Shown here: positions 56,585-64,000 of the stretch, one piece after another
Position numbering within the stretch: position 1 is the stretch's first letter
Layout: each line of letters opens with the position of its first letter
Assembly: GCA_963669415.2 (NCBI GenBank)
Contig: CAXXPS010000001.1
Coordinates: 186,001-250,000, forward strand
Source: JAWKWH01 sp963669415
GTDB lineage: Bacteria > Pseudomonadota > Alphaproteobacteria > Rhizobiales > Rhizobiaceae
Length of the DNA stretch: 64,000 nucleotides
Direction of reading: 5' to 3'
Translations under genes and position numbers: made by a program
Notes under the pieces: generated by a model
Database searches by the model: none
Told to the model about the DNA's origin: nothing
The model's input: only the letters and a program-made list of their open reading frames with translations

Positions 56585-57052
56585 GTAACTTTTAAATATT
56601 ATAGCGATGTGAGCAGGCGCTGACTATTATCCAGCTCCCTTCAAGCTGGCACTCCGCAATTGTGCCTTGAGTGTGGAAAGCACATACTCGCCGAACTCCC
56701 AACTACCGAACGGTCGCGACCGGCCGCAAAGTCCGCATTGCAGACCTTGAACACCCAAAGCTGCAATGTCCGCTTTCAGGATTTGGTTGAGAGCTGCCAA
56801 ACGTCCGAATTGGGGGCGCAAAGCTGCCATTTTGCAAGGAGTTATTTGACTTCGGTTTTGGGCTGAACTGACCGCGCGTGGTGACACCGGTGCTCTCGAA
56901 TCGGACCGGAAGAGTCCACTACTTTCCGCCGGATTTCTCAGCCCATAAATTGGAAGTTCAGTGCCGCTATCTTGTGGGGAGTTAAAATAGCAATCCTATG
57001 AAAAAACAGTGAGTTATGGTATTTTAAATAGCGAAAAATGACGAGGTGAACG
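56585..57052. other. Gap with dispersed repeat copy R3
   Basis: No gene is supported. It contains repeat R3 and an AT-rich stretch before the small gene at 57053, which probably holds that gene's promoter. Confidence 0.6.
56724..56828 (+). repeat. Dispersed island repeat, copy R3
   Basis: This carries ACACCCAAAGCTGCAATGTC, then GTCCGCTTTCAGGA at 56768-56781 and GGGGGCGCAAAGCTG from 56812. It is closest to R2. The sequence before it (CGCCGAACTCCCAACT, near 56690) is also partly matched before R2, so the unit may start about 40 bp earlier. Confidence 0.75.
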
Positions 57053-57253
57053 ATGGCACAAATACCAATCGCCGGGTTCAATATGGACGTTCATATCCGC
57101 ATTCCGACAGACCTTGTGTCATGAGTGCATGTTGTAACCAGGTCAAAAGATATAACGGCTGCCAGTTTCGTGTTGGCCACCATCATCGATGCGTTGCAAC
57201 GATCAACAGGACAAGAGGCAACGCCGAAACGAAACACTGCAGAGGGTAATTAA
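57053..57253 (+). pseudogene. Small gene interrupted by an in-frame TGA
   Basis: ATG 57053 is preceded by GAGGTG at good spacing. The frame reads MAQIPIAGFNMDVHIRIPTD, then LVS, and meets TGA at 57122-57124. The same frame continues after it for 42 more codons (VHVVTRSKDITAASFVLATI, then an IDALQRSTGQ segment) to TAA at 57251. Both parts look like one 66-codon protein, so a nonsense mutation is the simplest reading. A GTG directly after the TGA could instead restart translation. The HTH gene starts 1 bp after the TAA, so this is the first gene of a pair. Confidence 0.6.
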
Positions 57254-57254
57254 G

Positions 57255-57677
57255 ATGCGAACAGCTGCAGATCTGCGAGCAACCCGCAAAAGTGCCGGAT
57301 GGTCGCAGCGCCAGCTTGCCGAAAAGGCAAGTGTTCATGTGCAGACGGTGAAATACTGGGAAGCAAAATCTGGCTCTATCAAGGGCTGGGCGGTAAACCG
57401 ATTCTGGGATGCGTTCACTGCGGAGAACGTCAAGCCGGTCTGTGATTGGGATTTGCCGCTTCATCCATCGCCGCCTTTCTTTCCTCGCAGGCGTCCGAAA
57501 TGTGGTGCGCGAAACCGGAAGGGCGAACCCTGCGAAGCAAGGGCACTTCCCGGAAAACAGAGGTGCAAGTTTCACGGCGGCTTGTCCACCGGTCCGAAAA
57601 CGGATGCGGGTCGGAACAGAATTGCCGAAGCGCAACGGAAACGCTGGGAACGATGGCGACTGGCTAAGACCCCGTAA
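57255..57677 (+). CDS. HTH protein with C-terminal HGG-STGPKT segment
   Basis: A 140-residue protein. The N terminus is an XRE-like helix-turn-helix (SAGWSQRQLAEKASVHVQTV). The C-terminal half contains a short Cys/His module, KCGARNRKGEPCEARALPG, then CKFHGGLSTGPKTDAGRNRI and a basic tail; CxA..GEPC...C.FHGG.STGP is common in small proteins of rhizobial phages and islands. Zinc binding through the three Cys and one His is likely. ATG 57255 follows GAGGG and lies 1 bp after the preceding frame. It is the last gene before the right island end. Confidence 0.78.
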   Translation: MRTAADLRATRKSAGWSQRQLAEKASVHVQTVKYWEAKSGSIKGWAVNRFWDAFTAENVKPVCDWDLPLHPSPPFFPRRRPKCGARNRKGEPCEARALPGKQRCKFHGGLSTGPKTDAGRNRIAEAQRKRWERWRLAKTP

Positions 57678-58017
57678 AGACTTTGGTCGTCAGGTATAAT
57701 TTCTCCTCACAAACGCGCGGGTGCGGTAAAGGTATTAACGGCGGTACAAACAAGCGAGCGCGATGCCGATGCTCGTTTCCTGACCTGCAGGCACTGAGTC
57801 CAAGCGCTTAGGTATTTAAAGCAACCCACCATTCAAGCTGCCAGCGGTTCACCAGTTCTTTGGCCGGTTTTAAGTATCCTTGGTTCGCTTTGAATTCAGT
57901 CCAAGCGTAACAGGTCTTTGCGCAATCGTCACAGATTCAATAGTAAGAATAAAAGAAAGAATCACAAACTTAAGAAACAAGATAGTTATTTAATATCAGA
58001 TAATTATCGAATAAAAG
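57678..58017. other. Right island end, gene-free
   Basis: No gene is supported. It becomes AT-rich toward the tRNA and carries the paired repeat at 57942. AATATCAG near 57992, followed closely by TTATCG, also occurs near 27315 at the left end. Confidence 0.6.
57942..57962 (+). repeat. Paired AGTAAGAAT-type repeat at the right island end
   Basis: AGTAAGAAT at 57942-57950 and AGAAAGAAT at 57954-57962 have the same 12-bp period and orientation as the pair at 27383-27403, differing at two of 21 positions. It lies 55 bp inside the tRNA end. Confidence 0.6.
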
Positions 58018-58093
58018 TGGTGGAGCCGAGGGGAATCGAACCCCTGGCCTCGTCATTGCGAACGACGCGCTCTCCCAACTGAGCTACGGCCCC
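58018..58093 (-). tRNA. tRNA-Ala (anticodon CGC)
   Basis: 76 nt including an encoded CCA. The acceptor stem begins GGGGCCG and pairs with CGGCTCC. The anticodon loop is TTCGCAA, giving CGC, which reads GCG alanine codons. The T-arm is CAGGGGTTCGATTCCCCT-like. Its 3' end is the right border of the island. Confidence 0.96.
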
Positions 58094-58228
58094 TGAAGGA
58101 ATTGCGGCGATTTAGGAGGATGGCCGGATGAGTGTCAAGCATGTCAAAAACACGCCAACGGCTTATTGAGAATACTTGCCGCGGACAATTCCAATGTCTA
58201 AATGTCAGTCTGATTTCAGGAGAAACAG

Positions 58229-58519
58229 ATGCAAGCACTTTTGCTGACGATTGATCTCGCGCTCGGGATTTATATGTGGCTCATTATCGCTTCGGCGATA
58301 TTTTCCTGGCTGTTTGCTTTCAATGTCGTCAATTCCCGCAACCAGTTTGTCGGCATGGTCGGTGATTTCCTGTATCGTGTGACCGAACCTGCTCTGCGGC
58401 CGATCAGACGGTTTCTGCCTGATCTTGGAGGGATCGATATCTCACCGATAATTTTGTTGCTGATCATATTCTTCCTGCGGAATCTCCTGTGGTCTTCGAT
58501 AGCACCAGCGGTTCTTTAA
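58229..58519 (+). CDS. YggT family membrane protein
   Basis: A 96-residue protein with two hydrophobic regions (about residues 5-27 and 70-88). The central FLYRVTEPALRPIRRFLPDLGGIDISP matches the YggT signature TEP-L-PIRR-LP---G-D-SP. The family is implicated in osmotic stress and membrane assembly, without a defined activity. An AGGAG-like sequence precedes ATG 58229. It is the first core gene to the right of the island. Confidence 0.92.
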   Translation: MQALLLTIDLALGIYMWLIIASAIFSWLFAFNVVNSRNQFVGMVGDFLYRVTEPALRPIRRFLPDLGGIDISPIILLLIIFFLRNLLWSSIAPAVL

Positions 58520-58635
58520 ATTTCATGTCTTGAAGTTCATCTGCCACTTCGCCTTTGAAGTGACGGATTGGCGACGGCGGCCAAAACGCGTATTGGTGTG
58601 CTCAAACGTTGGCGATCAACGCGGAGTTTCCATCC

Positions 58636-59244
58636 ATGGCCAAATTGCTCTTTCAGGCTGCCTGGTTGCTTTTCATAATATTTTCCGTCGCGCCGCTCAG
58701 TGCCGGTGAAATCAGCAGCGAATACACCAAGCTCAACACTGAAACCGATTGCACGGTTTTCAGTTCTGCTGCCGAGGGCGACGGTGACTGGGCCAATCTG
58801 ACATGCAACGGATTTCGCGGCTACCCAATCCTGATCTATTATTCCGATTTGCGCGAAAGCCTTCATTATGGCTTTCCGCCGTCAGGAGATCTGGCGCCGA
58901 AATGGGAGAGCTTCGGTGGGTTCAATTCGACCAGCGACACGATCGAATGGCGAATTGAAACGGGTGAAAGCGGACCCCGGCCTTTTGCCACCATTCATCG
59001 CTGGACGGTGTCTGACATAAATGGCGACGGGGAGATTCAGGTCCTGGTGGTCGAAAAGGTCGCCGGTCCGGGAGGCGACGGTTGTGTGGTTGGTTACGTT
59101 GTGGCAACCGGCAACGGCAATGCCAATCAGGCTGCCCGAGACGTTGCAGACGAATATGCGCGCGATTTCTCCTGCGGCTTCGATGAACAGGTGGTCCATG
59201 AAGGCAGCGTTGCCTTGCCACCGGTGTTTGTCTCCGAACCATAA
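58636..59244 (+). CDS. Exported hypothetical protein
   Basis: A 202-residue protein with a signal peptide (cut likely after PLSAG). The mature part has cysteine pairs (TDCTVF, LTCNGF, GDGCVVG and FSCGFDE) that may form disulphides and no membrane segment. GDGEIQVLVVEKV resembles an Asp-rich calcium-binding loop, which is a weak suggestion. ATG 58636 follows GGAG. Confidence 0.7.
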   Translation: MAKLLFQAAWLLFIIFSVAPLSAGEISSEYTKLNTETDCTVFSSAAEGDGDWANLTCNGFRGYPILIYYSDLRESLHYGFPPSGDLAPKWESFGGFNSTSDTIEWRIETGESGPRPFATIHRWTVSDINGDGEIQVLVVEKVAGPGGDGCVVGYVVATGNGNANQAARDVADEYARDFSCGFDEQVVHEGSVALPPVFVSEP

Positions 59245-59262
59245 CGTGCCTTCGACGGAAAA

Positions 59263-59290
59263 TCGGGGCCGGCGTTGTGCCGTGCCCCGA
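59263..59290 (+). terminator. GC-rich hairpin after the exported protein gene
   Basis: TCGGGGC pairs with GCCCCGA, with CGGC and GCCG nested inside around GTTGT. No T run follows. It may terminate weakly or protect the mRNA 3' end. Confidence 0.55.
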
Positions 59291-59539
59291 CTGTCCGGAA
59301 CGAAACCGCTCCAATAGCGACAGATCCGTTTGTATCTGTCACGGCGCATTTCTAGCATTGCCTCAGCCGCAAATGGGTGAATTTTGTTCGCATAATTAGT
59401 GCAATCATAACACATCAATTAAAAGTGGTGATTGCTCGATTGTCCTCCTTGCGCCAAGTCGCAGAACTGTTCGGAATTTTGTTATTCCAAGAGCGCTCAA
59501 TATTGCATGTTTCTGCTGTAAGCACGTTCGGAGGGGACA

Positions 59540-60517
59540 ATGAAAATCGGATTTATCGGACTGGGCAATGTTGGCGGGAAGCTGGCTGGCAGTATCATTC
59601 GCAATGGATTCGAACTGACGGTTCGCGACCTCAACCGCGATCTGGCCGAACCCTTCCTGGCGACGGGTGCAAACTGGGCCGACAGTCCGCGCGAGATGGC
59701 GGAAAATTGTGACATGATTATCACCTGTCTGCCGTCTCCGGACGCCTGCGCTGCGGTGATGGAAGCCGATGATGGAATTCTTGCCGGCCTTTCGCCCGGA
59801 AAAATCTGGGCCGAAATGTCGACCACCGACGAAGCGGAGGTCAAGCGGCTCGGCGCGCTGGTAGTGGGCAAAGGAGCCGAGCCGGTCGATTGTCCGGTCT
59901 CTGGCGGTTGTCACCGCGCAGCGACGGGAAACATCTCGATTTTCGCCGGCTGTGAGCGGGCGACCTTTGAACGCGTGCTTCCGGTGCTGACCACGCTGGG
60001 ACGGAGAATTTTGCACACCGGCCCGTTGGGATCGGCCTCTGTTCTCAAGGTGCTGACGAACTATCTGGCGACTGCCAACCTGGTCACATTGTGCGAGGCG
60101 CTGGTCACCGCCAAGGCGGCGGGAATGGATCTCAACACCACATTTGAAGCCATTCGCATTTCGTCCGGAACATCTTTCGTGCACGAAACCGAAAGCCAGG
60201 TCATTCTCAATGGTTCGCGCGACATCAATTTCACCATGGATCTGGTGGCCAAGGATATCGGGCTGTTTCAGGAAGTCGCGGACAGGGCTGGTGTGCCACT
60301 GGATGTTTCGCCGCTGCTGATCGAGATTTTCCGGGACGGGATCGCGCGTTACGGTGAGCGCGAATGGTCGCCAAATATTGTCAAGCGCCTTGAGGAAGCG
60401 ACGGGCCTGGAAATCCATGCGCCAGGATTTCCTGCCGAGATGGTCGATGACGAACCGGAGGAACCCGGATATGAAGTCATTCCGACCGGCAAGGAAATAC
60501 GGCCGGCAGCCGAGTAA
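59540..60517 (+). CDS. 3-hydroxyisobutyrate dehydrogenase-family oxidoreductase
   Basis: A 325-residue NAD(P)-dependent beta-hydroxyacid dehydrogenase. The Rossmann motif GFIGLGNVGGKLA is at the N terminus, the substrate-binding DCPVSGG near 118 and a catalytic lysine in the VLKVLTNYL segment. Members act on 3-hydroxyisobutyrate, tartronate semialdehyde or related acids. It is convergent with the malonyl-CoA synthase gene across 5 bp. Confidence 0.88.
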   Translation: MKIGFIGLGNVGGKLAGSIIRNGFELTVRDLNRDLAEPFLATGANWADSPREMAENCDMIITCLPSPDACAAVMEADDGILAGLSPGKIWAEMSTTDEAEVKRLGALVVGKGAEPVDCPVSGGCHRAATGNISIFAGCERATFERVLPVLTTLGRRILHTGPLGSASVLKVLTNYLATANLVTLCEALVTAKAAGMDLNTTFEAIRISSGTSFVHETESQVILNGSRDINFTMDLVAKDIGLFQEVADRAGVPLDVSPLLIEIFRDGIARYGEREWSPNIVKRLEEATGLEIHAPGFPAEMVDDEPEEPGYEVIPTGKEIRPAAE

Positions 60518-60522
60518 GCCGC

Positions 60523-62031
60523 TCAATCCTTGAACAGGTCGCGATAGGTATCCCGCAAAACGTTTTTCTGAACCTTGCCCATCGTGTTGCGCGGCAGTTC
60601 GCCAACCAGCACGATTTCGCGCGGTTGCTTGAACCGCGCAATACGGTCACGAATTGCAGACTTGATTTCGCCGGGGTCAATCCGCGCTTCCGGCATTGCA
60701 ACAACAACACCGACAACCGCTTCACCAAAATCGGCGTGGGGGACGCCGATGACCGCGGATTCCAAAACGCCGTCCTGTTCGTCGAGCAGCAGTTCGATTT
60801 CCTTGGGATAGATATTCAGGCCGCCGGAAATGATCAGGTCCTTGCCGCGGCCGGCAATTCGGACATAACCATCATCATCACGCGACGCCAGATCGCCGGT
60901 TATGAAATAGCCGTCAGGCCGGAACTCTTCGGCGGTTTTTTCCGGCATGCGCCAGTAACCTGAAAACACATTCGGGCCTTTGACTTCGAGGATGCCGATT
61001 TCGCCATCGGCAACCTCACTACCGCTCTCAGCCTGGCAAATACGCACCTCGACGCCGGGTAGCGGAAAGCCGACCGTGCCGGCGCGGCGCTCTCCTTCAT
61101 ACGGGTTGGAGGTGTTCATATTGGTTTCGGTCATGCCGTAGCGCTCGAGTATGCGGTGACCGGTGCGGGCCTCGAATTCCACATGGGTTTCAGCCAGCAA
61201 AGGCGCGCTGCCGGAAATAAACAGGCGCATGTGATCAGACAGTTCGCGATCAAAACGCGGGTCGGAAAGCAACCTGGTGTAGAAAGTCGGAACACCCATC
61301 ATCGTGGTTGATTTCGGCAGGTTGGCGATGATGGCGTCGAGATCGAATTTCGGCAGGAAGATCATCGATCCGCCGGCAAGCAGCATGACATTGGTTGCGA
61401 CGAAAAGGCCGTGGGTGTGATAGATCGGCAGCGCGTGCAGCAGCACATCGTCGGCCGTAAACCGCCAAAAGTCGACGAGCGCGAGCGCGTTGGACAAAAG
61501 ATTGTCCTGCGTCAGCATGGCGCCCTTGGAGCGCCCGGTGGTTCCGGACGTATAGAGAATTGCAGCGAGATCGTCACCGCTGCGCGTGGCCGCGTCAAAG
61601 TCTGCCGATTGGGACGCCGCGGCACCGGCCAGTGTTCCGGTCTCGTCGCCGTTCAGCGTCAGAACGGTTGCGCCACGGGCGATTTTCGCAATTGACGCTT
61701 CCGCCGCAGCGTCACAGACGATCAGCGACGGTTCGGCATTGCCGATGAAGTAATCCAGTTCGGAAGGCGTGTAGGCGGTGTTGAGCGGCAGAAAAACTGC
61801 GCCGGAGCGAACGCAGGCGGCATACAAGGCCAGCGCGGTTGCCGATTTTTCGACCTGAACGGCGACACGGTCGCCCGGCTTGACGCCAGTGGCGACGAGC
61901 AAATTTGAAATGCGGCCGGTTGTGGCGATGAAGTCGCGGTAGCTGATCGCGCTGCCGGAAGATGCGATGAGAAACGGTTTTGTGTTGTCCGTGTGCGGAG
62001 CAAACAGCGCGTCATAGAGTATGTTGGTCAC
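60523..62031 (-). CDS. matB: Malonyl-CoA synthase (acyl-CoA synthetase family)
   Basis: A 502-residue adenylate-forming enzyme. The AMP-binding motif is YTSGTTGRSKGA, followed by YGMTETNMNTSNPYEGERRAG (the RYGMTE-N pattern of MatB) and GRGKDLIISGGLNIYPKE. The catalytic lysine is in PRNTMGKVQKN. MatB ligates malonate to CoA. I chose GTG 62031 because GGAGG lies 8-12 bp upstream and the conserved N terminus begins there; an upstream ATG would add 14 residues. Confidence 0.85.
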   Translation of the reverse strand: MTNILYDALFAPHTDNTKPFLIASSGSAISYRDFIATTGRISNLLVATGVKPGDRVAVQVEKSATALALYAACVRSGAVFLPLNTAYTPSELDYFIGNAEPSLIVCDAAAEASIAKIARGATVLTLNGDETGTLAGAAASQSADFDAATRSGDDLAAILYTSGTTGRSKGAMLTQDNLLSNALALVDFWRFTADDVLLHALPIYHTHGLFVATNVMLLAGGSMIFLPKFDLDAIIANLPKSTTMMGVPTFYTRLLSDPRFDRELSDHMRLFISGSAPLLAETHVEFEARTGHRILERYGMTETNMNTSNPYEGERRAGTVGFPLPGVEVRICQAESGSEVADGEIGILEVKGPNVFSGYWRMPEKTAEEFRPDGYFITGDLASRDDDGYVRIAGRGKDLIISGGLNIYPKEIELLLDEQDGVLESAVIGVPHADFGEAVVGVVVAMPEARIDPGEIKSAIRDRIARFKQPREIVLVGELPRNTMGKVQKNVLRDTYRDLFKD

Positions 62032-62117
62032 CGGTCCGCCTCCACCTATCGTTTGATCGGGTCGGACATGCACATGCCACCGGAGCGGAGGCGAAGCAAT
62101 ATCCTGCTGGCGGGAAC

Positions 62118-62193
62118 TGGCACTCCCAAGGGGACTCGAACCCCTGTTTCCGCCGTGAGAGGGCGGCGTCCTAGACCACTAGACGATGGGAGC
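62118..62193 (-). tRNA. tRNA-Glu (anticodon CTC)
   Basis: 76 nt with encoded CCA. The acceptor stem GCTCCCA pairs with TGGGAGT (one G-U pair). The anticodon loop is CTCTCAC within the stem CCGCC/GGCGG, giving CTC for GAG. The T-arm is AGGGGTTCGAGTCCCCT. Confidence 0.95.
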
Positions 62194-62259
62194 GTGCCGG
62201 ACCGGGAGGATATAGGCCGGTGGGCAGGCGAATGCAACGGCGATCTGCGATGGCACATT

Positions 62260-62646
62260 TCAGCGGGTTCGTTCGATCAGGTCCCAATGGTTGCCGTACA
62301 GATCCCTGAATACCGCGACAGTTCCATAGTCTTCGTGGCGGGGCGCCTCCAGAAATTCCACGCCTTTTGAAATCATGGCTGCGTGATCGCCGGCGAAATC
62401 GCCGGTCTCAAGGAAGAAGGCAACGCGGCCACCGGCCTGATTGCCAACCGCCGCCATCTGATCGTCGCCGTCGGCGCAGGCGAGCAGAAGCTGGCACGAG
62501 CCGGCGGAAGCCGCCACGACAACCCAGCGCTTGCCGCCGCCGAGCGCGGTGTCCTCGATCAAATCGAACGCCAGGCAATCGCGAAACCAGGCAATCGCCT
62601 CGTCATAGTCACGCACGAGGAATGTCACGGTTTGCAGACGGCGCAT
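62260..62646 (-). CDS. VOC (glyoxalase/bleomycin-resistance-like) family protein
   Basis: A 128-residue single-domain metalloenzyme-fold protein. It starts MRRLQTVTFLVRDYDEAIAW, with the beta-alpha-beta module repeated. The C-terminal end has AVFRDLYGNHWDLIER, the usual place for a metal-binding Glu. The activity is unknown. ATG 62646 follows GGAG; the frame extends upstream without conserved sequence. Confidence 0.87.
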   Translation of the reverse strand: MRRLQTVTFLVRDYDEAIAWFRDCLAFDLIEDTALGGGKRWVVVAASAGSCQLLLACADGDDQMAAVGNQAGGRVAFFLETGDFAGDHAAMISKGVEFLEAPRHEDYGTVAVFRDLYGNHWDLIERTR

Positions 62647-62896
62647 TTTCGGGTTTCTCCTTTTTGCCGGTATCTCTCTCTTTGTGAGAGAGGGGCACCA
62701 TCTTCGCTCAAATTCATCCTTTTCGTTTTTGACCCGACATCTCAACCCCCTCTCTGGTGAAAACCAAGGACTTGCTTGCTTCGCGGCACAAGCCCAGATT
62801 TTCACTTTCTCCCCCTCCAGGGGGGAGATAGTCGCACGCCATCGTTCCCGATAATCCCTCGATCCGGGTCAAAAAACTTGCACGGATGGAAAACGC
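62647..62896. repeat. Intergenic palindromes between VOC gene and hypothetical protein
   Basis: Two hairpins are visible. CTCTCTC/GAGAGAG (62674-62680 and 62686-62692) has a 5-base loop, and CTCCCCC/GGGGGAG (62809-62815 and 62821-62827) has a 5-base loop. Such intergenic palindromes recur in Rhizobiales genomes. Confidence 0.55.
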
Positions 62897-63538
62897 TCAC
62901 GGCGGTTTGTAGCCGCATTCCTGCGCCAGCCAGTGGCACTCGCGCAACAGGTCGTCGACGGGCTCGCGCGGGCGTTGGCGGTGGCCCGGCGGGTGGCCGG
63001 GACGCATTGGCCCAACTTTTCCGGGACCGGGTTCTGCCTTTGCACGCCTGGCCATCAGCCGGTTGAGCCGCCGCGCCTGTCTCGGCAGGGTGTGCAACGC
63101 ATATTGCAGTCTGCGGATGCGGCGGATCAGCTTGACGGCCTGAAGGGTGTCATCCGGCTTCTTCAGCGGCACCGGGTCGAAAACACCGGGGACGCAGATG
63201 CGCGGGATGCCGCTGGCGACCGGCCGCATCATTCCATCAATTGGCTTTCGCGGGTCGATCAGTTGAAACGCGGGAAGCGTGTCGTAGGTGGCGAAGGTGG
63301 AGAAATCCGGCAGTTGGATTTCCTTTTTATCCACGCCGTCGTTTCCCCGCTCCCGCGCCCTTTGGCTCAGCATCGCCGCAACGACGACAATCAGGCGCCG
63401 AAGCGCCGATTCCGCCGGGCGCAGAATGCGAAGCACGGAGCGGCGGAGCGTGTCGTCGCGCTGCGCCAGCGCCAGCAATTCGGTGACCATGTCACCCAAC
63501 GCCTGACGGTTTCTCTGAATCGCAATTTTCCAGTCCAT
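62897..63538 (-). CDS. Conserved hypothetical protein
   Basis: A 213-residue basic protein with an Arg/Leu-rich helical N-terminal half (AESALRRLIVVVAAM) and a Pro/Arg-rich C-terminal region. Similar proteins of unknown function occur in Rhizobiales as I recall. The start MDWKIAIQRNRQALGD lies in a region followed directly by the IS30 insertion, so its promoter may have been changed. Confidence 0.65.
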   Translation of the reverse strand: MDWKIAIQRNRQALGDMVTELLALAQRDDTLRRSVLRILRPAESALRRLIVVVAAMLSQRARERGNDGVDKKEIQLPDFSTFATYDTLPAFQLIDPRKPIDGMMRPVASGIPRICVPGVFDPVPLKKPDDTLQAVKLIRRIRRLQYALHTLPRQARRLNRLMARRAKAEPGPGKVGPMRPGHPPGHRQRPREPVDDLLRECHWLAQECGYKPP

Positions 63539-63628
63539 ATCCGCTTCCCGGTTTGGCTGGAGAGTGTGAGGGAGGTTTCGGAAACGTGGATAAGATTTTT
63601 TGTCGAAGGTCGGCTCTGCGGTGTGGAT

Positions 63629-64000
63629 TCAATTGATCGCCGCAACACATTCTGCAAATTTCTCAGCCGGCGTTTGATATTGCAAGGTCTTCCTTGGCCG
63701 TTCGTTGAGCTGGCGGGCGATGGCACTGAGTTTTGCCTGTGAGTGCTCCGACAGATCTGTTCCTTTCGGGAAGTATTGCCGCAGCAGCCGGTTGGTGTTC
63801 TCGTTCGACCCGCGCTGCCAAGGGCTGTGGGGATCGCAGAAATAGACCTCAATATCCGTCGCCATAGTGAATTGCTGGTGGCCGGCCATTTCCTTGCCTC
63901 TGTCCCAGGTGAGGGATTTACGCAGTTCGCGCGGCAGTTTCTTTGATTGTTTGATCAGCGCGGCAACAACACTGGTGGTGTCCTTGTTGGGAACTCTTGC
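63629..64000 (-). CDS. IS30-family transposase, C-terminal part (cut by window end)
   Basis: About 123 C-terminal residues are visible before the window edge. TWDRGKEMAGH holds the second catalytic Asp of the DDE triad. The catalytic Glu is in WQRGSNENTNRLLRQYFPKG, and the C terminus is LNERPRKTLQYQTPAEKF. The stop codon lies within ATTCAATTGATC-like sequence typical of the IS30 terminal repeat, so the insertion ends near 63620. The rest lies outside the window. Confidence 0.9.
   Translation of the reverse strand, partial: ARVPNKDTTSVVAALIKQSKKLPRELRKSLTWDRGKEMAGHQQFTMATDIEVYFCDPHSPWQRGSNENTNRLLRQYFPKGTDLSEHSQAKLSAIARQLNERPRKTLQYQTPAEKFAECVAAIN

Overview
The window looks like chromosome of an alphaproteobacterium of the order Hyphomicrobiales (Rhizobiales), probably a free-living or marine member. 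The evidence is family content and gene order: an IalB-type protein, RlmN and ArgG together; ffh, a GNAT protein, chorismate mutase and rpsP in one run; a 180-kDa class NAD-glutamate dehydrogenase after typA; a YggT protein beside tRNA-Ala; malonyl-CoA synthase; and a VOC protein beside tRNA-Glu. I cannot name the genus.

Layout. 1-11.1 kb holds core genes and small exported or membrane proteins: IalB-like, an HDAC-like deacetylase, rlmN, a LysE exporter, a dienelactone hydrolase, argG, a lytic transglycosylase, two tandem dihydroflavonol-reductase-like SDRs and a DUF454 protein. 11.2-18.1 kb holds the ffh, GNAT, chorismate mutase and rpsP run, then typA, a CAT-like acyltransferase and an AhpD-like protein; rimM and trmD do not follow rpsP. 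18.2-27.1 kb holds NAD-GDH, a frameshifted MFS transporter, and ppa, deoB and purine nucleoside phosphorylase on the minus strand.

27.25-58.0 kb is most simply read as one genomic island of about 30.8 kb in the 3' end of tRNA-Ala(CGC). A degenerate copy of the tRNA 3' half lies at 27250, the intact tRNA lies at 58018-58093, and a paired AGTAAGAAT-type repeat sits just inside each end. The left end carries a P4-type integrase, an AlpA-like regulator, small proteins and a RepA-like AAA ATPase. The right end carries a HTH protein and a small gene broken by an in-frame TGA. Three copies of a roughly 110-bp dispersed repeat lie between cargo modules.

The cargo has two metabolic modules. 32.1-42.8 kb is a sugar locus: a XylFGH-type ABC transporter with two paralogous binding proteins, a PfkB kinase, a GH65 glycoside phosphorylase, a SorC-type regulator and a beta-phosphoglucomutase. 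Related TGAATA/TATTCA palindromes precede the first transporter gene and sit between the regulator and the mutase. The genes fit import of an alpha-glucoside, phosphorolysis to beta-glucose 1-phosphate, conversion to glucose 6-phosphate, and phosphorylation of the released partner. No xylose catabolic genes are present. 44.2-54.1 kb is a quaternary-amine locus: a non-pyrrolysine MttB-family methyltransferase, two D-2-hydroxyacid dehydrogenases, a LysR regulator, a ProVWX-type transporter with two permeases and a DAO-family oxidoreductase. An SGNH hydrolase and a degenerate nucleotide-cyclase-like membrane protein follow.

58.1-64 kb returns to core genes: yggT, a hydroxyisobutyrate-dehydrogenase-like enzyme, malonyl-CoA synthase, tRNA-Glu(CTC) and a VOC protein. 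The window ends inside an IS30-family transposase.
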